Positions 1 through 11,709 of a stretch of 64,000 bases of DNA are shown piece after piece (the stretch's first letter is position 1; each line of letters starts with the position of its first letter). The position numbers were made by a program, and so were the translations under genes. The stretch comes from Hemerocallis citrina (Eukaryota > Streptophyta > Magnoliopsida > Asparagales > Asphodelaceae). Where the stretch lies: positions 153,401,368 through 153,465,367 of the forward strand of contig CM030358.1 in the NCBI GenBank assembly GCA_017893485.1, read 5' to 3'. The notes under the pieces are model-generated. The model saw only the letters and a program-made list of their open reading frames with translations. It was not told the origin of the DNA and searched no databases.

Positions 1-1732
1 TGAATCTATAATGTTGTATTTGGTGCATTTAATTGTATGGAGTACATTACACGATCTTAGGGTTTTATTTTCATCATTCTAGTGTCCCTTATTAATCACA
101 TTATCGTTTTCTATTGATATTTCTGTCCTTATTGTTCCCTATTAGTATTGCATGTTGAATTAATAAAGAATGTTAATCAAGCCGGGGTGAAGGGTTGACT
201 AGAGTAGTTGATAATATAGTGACTGTACTCAGAAGTGTGAGTCGCGTTTCCAAAATATCATTATCGTCATTGTGCAAGAAATTGCTGCAATAGCCAGTGT
301 TGTCATTTTAATGTTATATCGTGCCAAGTACATGACCTATATAATCTACCACCTTAGTCTAAACGAAATTGATTGTATGCATCGAACCTGTGGTATGGAA
401 CATATGGGACACAGTAGTACATGCATTAGTTAGGATTAAAATGAATAATAGACTTAAGATTTTCACTGCATTGTCATTGCATATTGTTATCGTTATTGTT
501 TACCGTTATTGTTATCATTTATTGTCATCGTTATCAATCATCGTTATTGTAGATTGCATCGTTATTATTTTTCCATTGTTCATTGCCATCGACTCTATTG
601 TTTATTGAATTCATTGTCATACCGTAAATGCCATTATTTCATTATTTTCTCTACTTGCTGTCCACGACTTGCTCTAAGGACATATTATTCACTCTTTTAT
701 TAGAACAACTCACAGGTAATCAAGGAGAATTGTCTAATGGACTAGGAGAACAACAATGGTGAAAGGATTGATTTGCATCGCCGCCTAAATAATTATTGTT
801 TTGTTTTAAGGACTTAAATAATTAAACATTATTATTTCTTGTATTGTGAGCTTTTGACCCGAATATTGTTATTGTTGATTCCAGATGTTGGATTATTATT
901 ATGTTTGGTTATTTTATGCTTAAATTTCAAGTGTTGTTATTCATTTGATTACTCCTTTAATGCATGCATGGTTGTATTACTTTCTTGTTCATATTACTGA
1001 GTTGAATCGATAACAGCTTATGAATGATGCAAGTCATTCACTGGGCCAACATCACGTGCTTGCATTCTGTATTTTTGGGAAGTGGGGCGTGACCGGAATG
1101 GGACTAAAGCCCATGAAAGAATAAGTCGATACAATGGACACCCAACCTAGTTGATTGGAGATCCCAAGATCTAGATTCAAAGGGACAACTAAATTATAAA
1201 AACCATGTTGGATCACTGTAGAGATTTCCCCATGTCCATTCCTATGATGAAATAGTGATACCCGTAAGGTTAGAGGCTAAACTATGCTTTTAATGATTCT
1301 TATGCGTCGAAAATCCGTGCAGGATAATGCAGGTTACTCTTAACTAAGATGTCACCTATGTGAGATGGAAGAAAGACCGCTTCCAAGGGAATAATGTAGG
1401 GCAATATTCATGTTAAAGCTCTTGCAGAACCAGGCGTATGTTCATGGCCAAAACAAACATAACAGTGAGAACTGAAATGCGTTAGAAAGAATCTTATGTC
1501 AGATATTTCATCTTTTAGACAAATGACGGAACAGTTAAGGACATCGCGTCTACTATTTAGTTAGTAAAGTAAACATATTTTCATAAGAGAAGGTTCAAAG
1601 GTAACACCTACCTATCCTATGTAGGTCTCGACTGCTGAATTTAATCACCAAGTCAATCATGTCAGTCTGTCGTGTCAGTCTGTCGTGTCTGTCTGTCGTG
1701 TCTGTGGTCGCCAATTTCATTCATGTGGGGAA
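1..1732. other. Old repeat DNA related to 16.0-17.6 kb
   Basis: No coding potential beyond short shadow frames. About 170-1060 shares ordered landmarks with 16010-17565: an 'aagccggggt' block at about 180 and 16022, a 'gcattagYtaggatt' block at about 423 and 16873, and 'agcttatgaatgat' followed by 'cactgggcc' or 'cgctgggcc' at about 1016 and 17511. The two stretches are diverged copies of one repeat, probably part of an LTR retrotransposon. That identity is inference, since no terminal structure is visible. A short 'tcgtgtcagtctg'-type repeat lies at about 1660-1705. Confidence 0.5.
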
Positions 1733-2041
1733 TGTTAGAAAATTGGTATTTTATACACCATTTACGAACTAGTTTTTGAGCAATTTTTTTAGTAAGATCC
1801 TCTATGAATTAGTGAGAGATCTTAATGGATTTTTGTTCTCCTTCGTGAGTAGATCAAAATTATATATTTATTTCCTCATAATGGTTATCGGGTGAATGAA
1901 AAATTGTCTCCCAAAGTGAGGCATTTTCATCTTTGAAAATGAGTTGAAGGATTTTAGTCCCACATCGGAAAAAAACAATGGAAATAGAAGAGGATATATA
2001 ATGACCTCTTTCTTGGCATTGTAAAATAGCAAGCCAAGAGG

Positions 2042-2044
<3 letters not shown>

Positions 2045-2090
<46 letters not shown>

Positions 2091-2102
2091 ACTCTCTCTC
2101 TC
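2045..2102. repeat. (CT)n microsatellite with short CG/G run
   Basis: Runs of TC from about 2045 to 2088 and again to 2102 are followed by a CG alternation and nine G residues. It is a simple repeat. It creates Arg/Glu-repeat frames on the minus strand that look like long coding regions but are not. Confidence 0.95.
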
Positions 2103-2349
2103 GCGCGCGCGGGGGGGGGTGCAAATCTCGGGTCGGATTATATGCGACTTGCGTGCGCCTGTACGTTTTACGGAAACGAAGGTCGGACCGACGTGTGCCC
2201 ACCCCATACAAAGCCACTTTTTGCTATAGTTTTTTTCTTTGACCTGTAACGTTTGAATTAAATATAGAAACGGTTTTGTCTGCCATTTATTCACGTAACA
2301 ATTTTTTCTACCGTTACAGTACTGCATTCAAACCTCTGTCTGGCCCTGG

Positions 2350-2362
2350 ACCTATAAATAGA
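2350..2362 (+). promoter_or_regulatory. TATA box of LTR-like promoter
   Basis: CCTATAAATAGAG is a near-ideal plant TATA box. It is followed about 30 bp downstream by a pyrimidine-rich leader (CTCTTCCCCTCCC). This supports a plus-strand RNA polymerase II promoter within the LTR-like segment. Confidence 0.55.
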
Positions 2363-2871
2363 GGCCCCCTCTCCCCTGAATGAAAACAACAGAAACTCTT
2401 CCCCTCCCACTCTGTTCTGTGCTTCAAAGTCAGGTTCCATTCTTAGTCATTCAGTGAGACTTCAGACCTTGTTCTGGTTCGAAAGCCTAACGTGGTGCCT
2501 GAGTCAACTCTTCTATCATTGTATCCTAGGAGACAAATGCCTACGCAAATTCCAGCAACCGGAAGAGGCAAAATCTGTTTTAAGGAGATTATGTGGTACA
2601 CAAGCCTCGACGTAACCAACTTTGGTTTGTAATTTTGTTATTTCTGTTCCTTTTCTTTTCTTTTCTTTTATTTGTTGGTTTTCTCCCTCTTCTTCTTCTT
2701 CTGCTTCTTCATTTTTGTGCCTCTCAATCATGTTTGATTTTATTACAAAGAATTTGTAACAATAATTGCCTCTAACTATTGACTAATCTTCCACCTTTTA
2801 TTAAAAAAGCAAAAAAAATAAATATATATTGATTAATATTTATTTTTCATTACCATCTGACTAGGGGTGCA

Positions 2872-3144
2872 AACGAACCAAGCTACTTGCGAGCTACTCG
2901 GCTCGAGCTCGATCAAAGCTCGGTCAAAGCTCGGCTCGAGACGAGCTCAAGCTCGATGGCTTATCTAGCAGAGCTCGAGCTTGGGCTTGTTGTGATTGTT
3001 AGACTAAGCTCGCGAGCTAATCGACTCGAACTCGATCAAAACTCGACTCGAGCCTAGCTCAAGCTTGAAAACTGAGCTCGATTGCTTAACGGCCGAGCTC
3101 GAGCCTCAAGATACTCGACTCGACTCGGCTCGTTTGCAGCCCTA
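2872..3144. mobile_element. Short hAT-like element rich in GAGCTCG
   Basis: Terminal inverted repeats read TAGGGGTGCAAACGA on the left and TCGTTTGCAGCCCTA on the right. Flanking 8-mers CATCTGAC (2864-2871) and GTTCTGAC (3145-3152) match at 6 of 8 positions, which fits the 8-bp target duplication of hAT elements. The 273-bp interior is made almost entirely of GAGCTCG/CTCGAGC variants on both strands, so it can fold extensively. It has no coding capacity and is a sibling of the 5-kb element at 21504-26580, which shares the ends and the subterminal repeat. Confidence 0.7.
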
Positions 3145-3152
3145 GTTCTGAC

Positions 3153-4174
3153 TTTTCTAACCATGGGTTAGCTTATCAGTTTTGTCCAAACCAGGGTTTA
3201 TGGCCTGAGGTCCAAGACATGATTTTCCAAAAACAATTAATTTTTCTTCTATTCATTCAAACAAAACAAGTTTTAAAATCAACTAATGTATTCATTCAAA
3301 AGATAGTAGTTAATATTTTTTTGGTTTTGCTAATGTTATCTACGACCGCTCCAAACCATCTCAAAAGAAAACTACTTACCTCTCACAAGTCTAATTTATC
3401 CATTATTATCAACTTTTCCAAATCAAATTATAGTTCTCTACATAGTTAACTCAATCCGAAGTTTATTTAGCCCAAACCGAAACTAATTAAATCTTAAAAT
3501 CAAACCTCAAACTGAAATTAATAAGTCTCTCAATCAGAATCAAAATACCTTCTAAATCCACACATTCCAAAATTCATAAACTTTCTAGGTTTTCCTTAAC
3601 CTCTTTTAAAATCATTACAAATTCCATTCTTTCATACACACAGTTCATCTCTTATTTATTCCATCCTCCTATTCATCCTCAAATAACTAGATAAAATTTT
3701 TCAAAATGTTATAATAGGACTTCAAAGAACCCCAGCTTAATAATTATCAAAACCATATTTAATCATTTAATTCATTGTGGAAATTACCCCAAAAATACTT
3801 GTACCAGTTTCTATATATACAAAACATCAAAAATATAACTTTTATGATAAAAATACTCAAATGGTGAATTTTTAAACAAAATCCGAACCCCACAGGATTT
3901 CAAACCCGCAACCAACATAGTTTGCAAGTTACTTGTAAAGACAACTTAATTAAAATTTTAACTAATTCAACTTAATTTAAATAAGACATCCGTAACTTAA
4001 TCAAAGTTTTATTTGTTTGTAAATCAAATTGCCGGGGCAATCATAGATGTATAATAATTTCTAAAACTTAGTAGTTGGACAAACGCACTTTATTATTTCT
4101 ATACTTTATGAGGTACCTTCACTCGTATTGTTAGATTCGGATATATTTGGGAAATACAATGTTATCATCTTATT
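3153..4174. other. AT-rich intergenic DNA
   Basis: Only short frames are visible (longest 76 codons, low complexity). I see no repeat ends, splice pattern or RNA gene here. The right side is the target DNA of the solo LTR that begins at 4180. Confidence 0.6.
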
Positions 4175-4769
4175 GAGTCTGTAGCGCCCCAAATTTCTAA
4201 TATGAGAGCTTAGAAAATAAGTGGCGAAATCCCAGCAATCCACTTCAATAGAACAATAAACACCAACAACACCACTAACATTTTCTTTCTTTTATTACAA
4301 CAATTATTACAAATCACAGCGGAAGTCTAAACATCTCAACCCAAATATTTCTTTACATTTACAACTCAATAACCACACAATATGTTTTTACAAATTTTAC
4401 ACAAAACTAAATAGTCCAAATGGTCTCAAATGCAACCTTAAGCATCCAACCTCCCACTCTAAGCAGTAACCTGCAACAAGTGAGGCTAGAGTTGAACCCT
4501 AACCCCCAAACTAAAGGGGTCAGCCATAAAAATGGTGTGAGTGGCAACTAATCAAACAAATAACATAAATGAACATAAAACATAATATCCAACAAATAAT
4601 AATCAACACTAAAGTATGAAGTAACAACAACGAATAAGGGGTGATACCAAAACCAAAAGCCAAGTGTGTGCCGAAAACAGGAAATCCAAATGCATAAAAG
4701 TGATTCAAGAAAACATCATGACTACATGCTGACAACGATGACTACTCAGAGATGAAGATAAACTATGAT

Positions 4770-5065
4770 AATTTGCCCATGCTTGATCATTCCGGAGATT
4801 GATCCCACATCACAGGTATTTACCCTGGATAATTCAGGAGATCATCCCACATCTAAACATAGACTCATAACCACAATAATACCCCAAAAGTGTCGCCTCG
4901 ACTCCGATCATTCCGTAGTTCAATCCCACATCTCAAGATAATTACTTGGATAATTCCGGAGAAATATCTCACATCTCAGGTTAACTACCTGGATAATTCC
5001 GGAGATAAATCACACATCTCAAGTTAACTACTTGGATAATTCAGGAGACTAATCCTACATCAAAA
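4770..5065. repeat. Tandem repeat of about 55 bp inside solo LTR
   Basis: About five degenerate copies of a unit built as 'tggataattccggaga' then 'atcccacatctca' then 'gttaactac'. A second, shorter periodicity of roughly 30 bp ('tgaacaaatgtctcaaaatcaaacac') covers about 5340-5490. Confidence 0.75.
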
Positions 5066-5507
5066 GTCATACTGAGGTGCATAACTCAAGTTCTCATTCG
5101 TCATGACACTACTAATGCCTGTCCTTATTAGTTTGGGTTGCTGAACAAATCTCCTAGAGTAGTGTACCCTACCGGACTAAAAATCTGAATAACTGAAAAT
5201 TCGCCTCAAAGGGCCTCAACAAATGACTGAACAAGTACCGGTATACTAGGGCCACGTACCTCTAGAGACTCAAAACAAATATCTGAACAAATTCCACTTA
5301 ACAAGTGGCTCAACAAAATATTTCCAAAATCATGTTCTTAATTGAACATCTCAAAAACCAATACTTAGCTGAACATCTTAAAATCAAACACTGAACAAAT
5401 GTCTCAACATCAAATACTGAACAATATCTCAGAATCAAGTACTAAACGAATGTCTCAAAATCAAACACTAAACAAAATATCTCAAATCAAATACAAAGAT
5501 CCTACAG

Positions 5508-5762
5508 GACCAGTCGACTGTACAATGGACCAGTCGACTGTCCAGAGGACATATCCCAACATTTTACGAAAATGATCTAAGGCATGACCAGTCGACTTAC
5601 CCAAGAAGTCAGTCGACTGCCCCGAAAGAACTGAACAAAACCACAAGCAGAGGGTCAGTCGACTGACCACAGTCTAGGTCGACCGTCCCGAACAAATCTC
5701 AAAACTCAAAAGTACACTGTAAGCTCGTACCAGTCGACTGCACATCAGATCAGTCGACTGAC
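5508..5762. repeat. Cluster of CAGTCGACTG palindromes
   Basis: The perfect palindrome CAGTCGACTG, or a one- or two-base variant, occurs about eight times in 255 bp (near 5512, 5531, 5589, 5612, 5656, 5674, 5733 and 5750). Spacing is irregular and the intervening sequences differ. It may be a binding-site array of the LTR or a degenerate minisatellite. The sequence alone does not decide. Confidence 0.75.
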
Positions 5763-6902
5763 GGCTACAGATCTGAACACAAATCATCTTGAAGTTTTCT
5801 AAAGAATTACTGATCATAAAGTTAATTTATATTCGGGCAAATGAACAATTCTCAACATTCTCTATCATGGTTACATTACTCAATCAATCAATTTCTCCGA
5901 TCCCATATTCTCATGATCTAAATTCTCAATTCTCCCATTAGGGTTTTCTCAACCTAACTAAATGTCTTCCTCAACACATAATCAAAATTGGTTTGCAATC
6001 ACTAGATCCAGATGTTTAATATCCAAGCTTAACATAATCAGTTCTAAATTTGCTTTCTAACAACATGATCTCATAAATCAACATATCCTCAACAAATCTA
6101 AATCTTTTCTCATCATGGTCCAAATATCAAATAAAAGTTCTCATCATCCATATTGAATTAAAGATCCATGTCCTACATACAATGGGACTAACAAAGAATG
6201 GTATAATGATCACAAACAAACATAACAAAGATCTCATGTCATCTACCAATCAGAACAAACAAAACAAAGCAAAACAAACAAACCAACTCACCTGATTTGA
6301 AGAAAAGATCCACAAACTTTCTCCTTGCTAGATCCAAGAATTCTCCTCTTGTTCCTCAAAGAAATCTCAATATTCTAAATATTGTGAATGACGGCTGGGA
6401 AAGGGATTTCCCTTATATATGCCGGATTAAAATATTAGGGTTTTCACCCAATTTGCAAAATAATCCTTTTAAGAGTACATCTTACATATATAATTGTATC
6501 CTTGAAAACTAAATCAAATATAATTTAAATTAGGGTCTAATAGAAAAATATGTTTCTAAACTTCAACAAATACTGATCGGAATGCCCAGAAATTATAATT
6601 TGCATTTTAACCCTTGAAATTGTCAATTTTGCAAATAAGTCCTTCTTTTCTCAAAAATTGCAAATACGCATAATTAAGTTCAGAAAAATCTGGAAAAATA
6701 CTAAATAATTCTCAAATAATAAATAATGATTTTTCATAAAGAAAACTTAATTTTCCAAACTTCTAAAAATCATTTGCACGTGTTTTGCACGTGTACCAAA
6801 GAATAAATTTCTTAGAAAGCATTTATTAAATCCTCAAAAATCATTTAAATTCATTTTCAAATAATTAAAATAATATTTGAAAATACGGGGTTCTACAGAG
6901 TC

Positions 6903-7580
6903 ATTCGGTCAAATACTTATAGAATTACAAAGGTAAAAAAATAGAGATGAGAACTGTTGCTGCTTATTTGGTGTGGGAGCAACAGATTAGTGAGTTTTTA
7001 TTTGAAGGAAACTATTAAAGATCTAATCTTTGACTGTCGCCGTAAAAAGTAGTTAGAGCTCCCGAGAGTATATCCGGATGTTGATTGAACACCATGATCT
7101 GAATTTGATGGTTGCTTACTCGACCGATGGACCTGCACTGCTTTGAGGCGAGCTTAGTCCTCGGCGAGCACTACTTTGAGTGATGGAGCTTACGGTGTTA
7201 GGCGACCTTTGTCTTTGTCGAGCTCGGCTGCAGGCAAGCTGGGGCTACGTCGACCTAGCTCTTCATTGAGCTAAGAGTGGGCGATCAAGGTTGCCAGGGA
7301 TCCTTCAAACTTGGTGTTTGGGGGACCAAAGCTTTCGACAAGCTCTTTTTTATCGAGCTAGATTATGGGCTAGCTAGTTTCTTCATCGAGACCAAGCTTC
7401 GGGCGACCTCCTCTTCGTCTTCTTCGTCGAGCTGAGGATTTGGCGAGCAAGCTTTTGGTAAGCTCGTTGCAGGCGAGCTTGTGGTTGAGCTCCTCTTCCT
7501 ATCGAGCTGAGGAGTTTTTGACCTAAAGTGTGTGGCAAGCTATTGTTGGCGAGCTTTGGGCGAGCTGCTATTTGGTCAAT
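6903..7580. other. Old repeat DNA with 'gcgagct' words, left half
   Basis: This region is rich in 'gcgagct', 'tcgagctg' and 'ggcgacc' words with no open frame of note. The same style continues after the Athila insertion at 14438-15180. The two halves were therefore one sequence before the Athila element inserted at CTGTC. It may be the non-coding interior of an older LTR element (inference). Confidence 0.5.
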
Positions 7581-7585
7581 CTGTC

Positions 7586-8889
7586 TGATAAGCCCGCAAG
7601 TGCACGGTTTTATCGCGTAATAAAAATATCGTTCCCACAAGGACTTAAAATTGAGTACTAATTTCTCTCACTAAGATGATTAGCTAAAAGAACTAAGTCA
7701 AAATGATATCGTTGTTGCCGAAAAAATAAAAAGAGTTTAATTTAGAGAATAAAAAGCTCTTGGGATTGATGTTCTTCCAGTGATAATTACTTTTAAGCTA
7801 GTTACTTTCCTTTGAGGATGAACAATGGATTCTTAAAGGCTAAATAAACAAATGTGATTATTGCATTCTTTCAAAGTACAATAATATGTTTCAGACATAG
7901 ATTCCACCTATTTTCATGGTAGAAGGAATGATAAAACTCATTAAGAACAATTATTTCTAAGCCTCAAGAAAACCAATTCTATTTTCATGAATTGATCGCC
8001 TTGTTTAATCTTGTAATTCCAATATCAAATTCTCACTTTTCAGTGCTTAATATGATATCTAGAGTTCATACAATCATATTGATTACAATTGCAGACAAAG
8101 CAAAACTCAAGATTAAATTAAGAATAGAAAAATGCTCATAACATCTAAGGAAAGAAAACTAGACTTAATCAATAATTCATTATTGGAATATAATCAATCC
8201 CAAGATAAAAGAAACTACTCACACATGATTAAAATATAAATAAGACAATGTAAATTTGACATTCAGAACTTTAACAAGTAAGAGATGAAGATTAGAAGGT
8301 AATAGAAACTGAAATTTATTCAAAGCTTAAGCCAAAGAAAAGTTGGTTGAACATGATACCAAAGAACATAAGTTTTGCTCCCAGAGAAAATGGAGAGGAA
8401 GCCCCCCTTTTTAGGATCTGAAAGCCTACATTTATAGCCTAGTTTTACCCCTAATCAAGTGCCATTACAACTCCTTTAAGACCCATAAAGAAAGAGTAAC
8501 CGATTCAGCCATTATTATGAGCTGTTACAGAATTCTGCCATAAATATGGTCATAACGCGCAACACTGGGGGGGTCATAATCGTCAAACTGCGACTCTTCA
8601 GCAGATTCTCCACGAATTACGGCCATAATGGAAAACACTGGGGGGGCCGTAATTCTCTCTGTCTCTTCAATTGTCCTTCCAACTGTTTCCCACGAATTAT
8701 GGCTATGTTCTTCAACACTGGGAGGCTGTAATCCATTCTGTTTGCATCACAATCATCAACTCTTCAACCCCTTTTCCTACAAATTAAAATATAAACCAAA
8801 ATGTAATAAAAATAAAACATAAATAAAAATAAACCACTAATAAAACCTATTTAAAACAAGTTAAAAACTAGATAAATTCTAACTTATCA
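7586..8889 (-). repeat. Athila 3' LTR
   Basis: The LTR begins TGATAAGCC and ends TTATCA. It is nearly identical to 13131-14432. Both contain three diverged short repeats around 'aacactgggggg' with 'cataat' or 'ccgtaat' words (8520-8735 here). Confidence 0.92.
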
Positions 8890-8903
8890 AACTCCCCCAT
8901 GCT
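8890..8903 (-). promoter_or_regulatory. Polypurine tract of Athila element
   Basis: On the minus strand the bases just before the 3' LTR read GCATGGGGGAGTT. A purine tract at this place primes plus-strand DNA synthesis in LTR retrotransposons. Confidence 0.75.
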
Positions 8904-9699
8904 TAGATCTTTGCTTGTCCTCAAGCAAATCACAACAAATGGCCAGACTTAGAAATTCCTTGTTTCGACCACACCAATTCAAAGTTCTTTGATGGTATCT
9001 AATGACACAATTTTCACAATTTCAACATACTACTTATTGAAACCTAGTGCATAGCATTATCAGATTGTTCAAGGCATCAGAACATTGAGAGAGACCTAAA
9101 TTATTACTCTTGGTCTTGTCATTTTTAGGCTTAGTTTCCCAGCATCTTTTGCTTGGGTCCTCCACTCATATGCAAACAAAGCAATTGCCACACTTGGTCT
9201 CAAAGGAGTGTCGTTTTTTCCCAGTAGCCAATCAGTCTCAAAAGGGTACAAAGAGTATTTCCCTAGTAACCTATGACCTCAAAGGGGTGTTGAGCTATTC
9301 TATTTTCAGTAGTCTTTTTTTTTTTTTTAATAGATCAACACAGACATTTCTCCAGTAACCAATGTGCAGTGAGTGTCACCAAAGGAACCAAAAATTAAAT
9401 TTAGTTAGATATTTTCAAGATTCTTCCCAACTATCCTAATGCCAAAATCCATCTAGGTTGTTTGTGTATGGCCCCAACAAGTAGTAAAGCTGTCAATATT
9501 CTCAATTGTGCTCATTGGATACCCATCAATTAACCAAGTACTGCACATGGGAAGAAAGATAAAAGCTAGAAGACTGACACAGACATATGCAAGAAGAAAA
9601 AGAAATAAAGAAACAAAATAAAACAAAAGAGAGAAAAGCAATACTCCCCTGTCTTGAGGTCACCATCAGTAGTGCCTCTTCTTTTCTTTCACTGTCAAG
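8904..9699 (-). other. Athila 3' untranslated interior
   Basis: Non-coding stretch between the end of the pol-derived frame and the polypurine tract. It has T-rich runs and no convincing open frame. This is the usual place of an env-like gene or spacer in Athila elements. Only the extreme C-terminal part of a downstream gene seems retained, in the frame ending at 9700. Confidence 0.6.
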
Positions 9700-11709
9700 C
9701 TACGGAAGCGGAGGAAAATGGCCTTGAGAAATATGCCAACTATACATAGCTGACATCATGGTATTCATACTGTCCAAAACATGCCCTTGTCTTTGCTGCT
9801 CTTCCTCCATGGTTGCCATCCTAGCATTCAAGTCAGGATTCTCATGATGATGAGATGAAGATGGACTATTAGGCTCTGAAGGAGGAGGAAGTTGCAAATA
9901 TGGCTCCTCTGGTTCATCAATGACTCCCTCAAACTTCCAATTGGCTCTATTCCTCACTGTGGTTCTGACTGGATTTGGCAATGCCATTGTAGAACCATCC
10001 GGGAGTATCAAATGGTAAACATCATTCAGCTTGGTAATCATTTTTATGACCAGACAAGCTTCCAAATTAATTCTGTTACTTCCCTGCAATTCAGCTAGCT
10101 CACTGATTTGATTAGTATAATTTAGAGTAATTGCTATAGGGGTGATTAATCCACCAATGACAATGCCCCCCTTTTTAGGAACCACCTGAACCGGACTAAC
10201 CCATTCACTATCAGAAATGGGGTAAATTACCCCAGCATCAAGTAACTTAAGCACCTCTTTTTTCACAACTTCCTTCATGTTAGGATTTAACCTTCTTTGA
10301 TGCTCAATAGAAGGCTTATAGTCATCTTCCAACAGAATTCTATGCATGCAAATGGATGGATTAATCCCCTTAATGTCATCTATAATGTACCCAATGGCCC
10401 TTTGATGCAATCTAAGAATTTCAAGCAATTTTGTAGTTTCATCATCACTTAGATTAGCACTTACAGTCACAGGGAATGTAGAGTTCGGACCAAGAAATTC
10501 ATACCTGAGATTTGAAGGAAGGGGTTTGAGTTCTACCTGTGGGGATTCTTTAAGGGATGAAGCTTCAGTCCCGGCTTTTAGGTCTTCAAATTGAAATTTA
10601 GAAGTCGGAGGGTTGGCATCTAACAACTTTGCATATGCAGCAACTTCTTTATCTTCATCTCCTTGATCACCACTTCTCACCAAACAGACCTCCAATGCAT
10701 CAATGGATATCTTTCCAACCGGATCTTCCTTGACACATTGATCTATCAAATCAATCCTGCAGCAAGAATTCTCAAGAGAAGGGCATTTAATAACATTAGG
10801 CAAATTAAATTCTACCCTCTCATCACCCACATTCAAAGTAAGCTTGCCATTTTTTACATCAATAACGGCACCTGTTGTAGCAAGAAAAGGTCTCCCAAGT
10901 ATGAGTGGGATTTGAGCATCTTCTTCCATTTCCAATACAACAAAATCAGCTGGAATGAAAAACTTACCTACCTTAATAGGCACATCTTCCAATATACCTA
11001 TAGGATACTTGACCGAACGATCCGCTAGTTGCAGGGAAATGGTTGTAGGCTTCAAGTCACCCATCTTAATCTTTTTGCAAATTGACAAAGGCATGAGACT
11101 AACACTAGCTCCAAGATCACACAAAGCACGGTTAAAACTCATTTCACCAATAACACATGGAACAGAAAAGCTACCAGGATCTTTGAGTTTAGGAGGCAAT
11201 TTATTTTGAATTATAGCACTGCATTCTTCAGTTAATGCCACAGTCTCATAGTCATCAAGCTTTCTTTTATTTGACAAAATCTCTTTCAAAAATTTTGCAT
11301 ATGATGGCATTTGAGACAAAGCTTCAGTAAATGGAACATTTATATACAACTTGTTAAGAACATCCAAAAACTTCCTAAATTGCCTTTCAATTTTAGCCTT
11401 GGCCAATCTTTGGGGAAAGGGTATAGGTGGCTTATATGGTGCAGGGGCAACATAGGGAGTTTCTTTCTCATCTTCACCTCTCTTTTCCTTCTCAACCTCC
11501 TCAAGTGATGGCTGAACCATTTCATTTTTCTCATTTTCACTCTCTTTTTCTTCTCTACCCTTAGGTTCCACTAGTTTCTTCCCACTTCTTAAAGTAATGG
11601 CAGCTACATGCCCCTTAGGATTGGATTCTGGTTGTCCTAGAAATGTATCGGGTGGCCTAGAAGAAGAGCCAACATGTTGGGCTATTTGGGTAATTTGGGT
11701 CTTTAGCAT
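9700..11709 (-). CDS. Truncated pol: protease and RT start fused to a downstream tail
   Basis: This is a 669-codon open frame. Residues about 1-120 are a charged linker. An aspartic protease of the retropepsin type follows at about 185-310, with the LCDLGASVSLMP active-site variant and a later ILGRPFL motif. At about 390-516 the N-terminal part of reverse transcriptase appears and stops after VQVVPKKGG. From about residue 517 (near 10160) the sequence changes to an unrelated Pro/Ser/His-rich tail ending SQGHFPPLP. The fingers-palm core, RNase H and integrase are absent, so an in-frame deletion of more than 2 kb is inferred. The frame overlaps gag by ATGCTAA. Athila elements usually have gag and pol in one frame, so this overlap may mark a frameshift. 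It cannot encode an active polymerase. Confidence 0.85.
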   Translation of the reverse strand: MLKTQITQIAQHVGSSSRPPDTFLGQPESNPKGHVAAITLRSGKKLVEPKGREEKESENEKNEMVQPSLEEVEKEKRGEDEKETPYVAPAPYKPPIPFPQRLAKAKIERQFRKFLDVLNKLYINVPFTEALSQMPSYAKFLKEILSNKRKLDDYETVALTEECSAIIQNKLPPKLKDPGSFSVPCVIGEMSFNRALCDLGASVSLMPLSICKKIKMGDLKPTTISLQLADRSVKYPIGILEDVPIKVGKFFIPADFVVLEMEEDAQIPLILGRPFLATTGAVIDVKNGKLTLNVGDERVEFNLPNVIKCPSLENSCCRIDLIDQCVKEDPVGKISIDALEVCLVRSGDQGDEDKEVAAYAKLLDANPPTSKFQFEDLKAGTEASSLKESPQVELKPLPSNLRYEFLGPNSTFPVTVSANLSDDETTKLLEILRLHQRAIGYIIDDIKGINPSICMHRILLEDDYKPSIEHQRRLNPNMKEVVKKEVLKLLDAGVIYPISDSEWVSPVQVVPKKGGIVIGGLITPIAITLNYTNQISELAELQGSNRINLEACLVIKMITKLNDVYHLILPDGSTMALPNPVRTTVRNRANWKFEGVIDEPEEPYLQLPPPSEPNSPSSSHHHENPDLNARMATMEEEQQRQGHVLDSMNTMMSAMYSWHISQGHFPPLP

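Larger units (their letters stand above)
1733..2779 (+). mobile_element. LTR-like segment with promoter
   Basis: The segment starts TGTTAGA and ends near TCTAACT, a short inverted pair as in LTR ends. It holds a CCCACATCGG motif (about 1960), a TATA box followed by a C-rich leader, and a T/C-rich tract. These fit a Copia-type LTR on the plus strand. No TSD was found and no second LTR is visible, so the limits are uncertain. The 155-residue minus-strand frame across it is a product of the CT repeat and is not taken as a gene. Confidence 0.3.
4180..6897 (-). mobile_element. Solo LTR, chromovirus-like
   Basis: The segment starts TGTAGCGCCCC and ends GGGGTTCTACA. It is flanked by the perfect 5-bp TSD GAGTC (4175-4179 and 6898-6902). 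Read on the minus strand it begins TGTAGAACCCCG, the style of Tekay-type chromovirus LTRs. No primer site, gag or pol follows on either side, so this 2.7-kb piece is a solo LTR, left by recombination between two LTRs. It holds two internal tandem arrays and a cluster of a 10-bp palindrome, listed separately. Family assignment comes from the ends and length only. Confidence 0.8.

Noticed and set aside
1860..2327. 155-codon minus-strand frame with Arg-Glu repeats
   Set aside because: It is produced by the CT microsatellite. The flanking parts have no protein-like conservation and lie in an LTR-like promoter.
4770..5065. Regularly spaced repeats that might suggest a CRISPR-like array
   Set aside because: Units are degenerate and directly adjacent, without unique spacers, and lie inside a plant LTR.
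7383..7640. 85-codon minus-strand frame
   Set aside because: It crosses the Athila LTR boundary and the old repeat, so it is an accidental frame.
10663..11209. Plus-strand frames opposite the Athila pol
   Set aside because: They are antisense shadows of the protease/RT frame.
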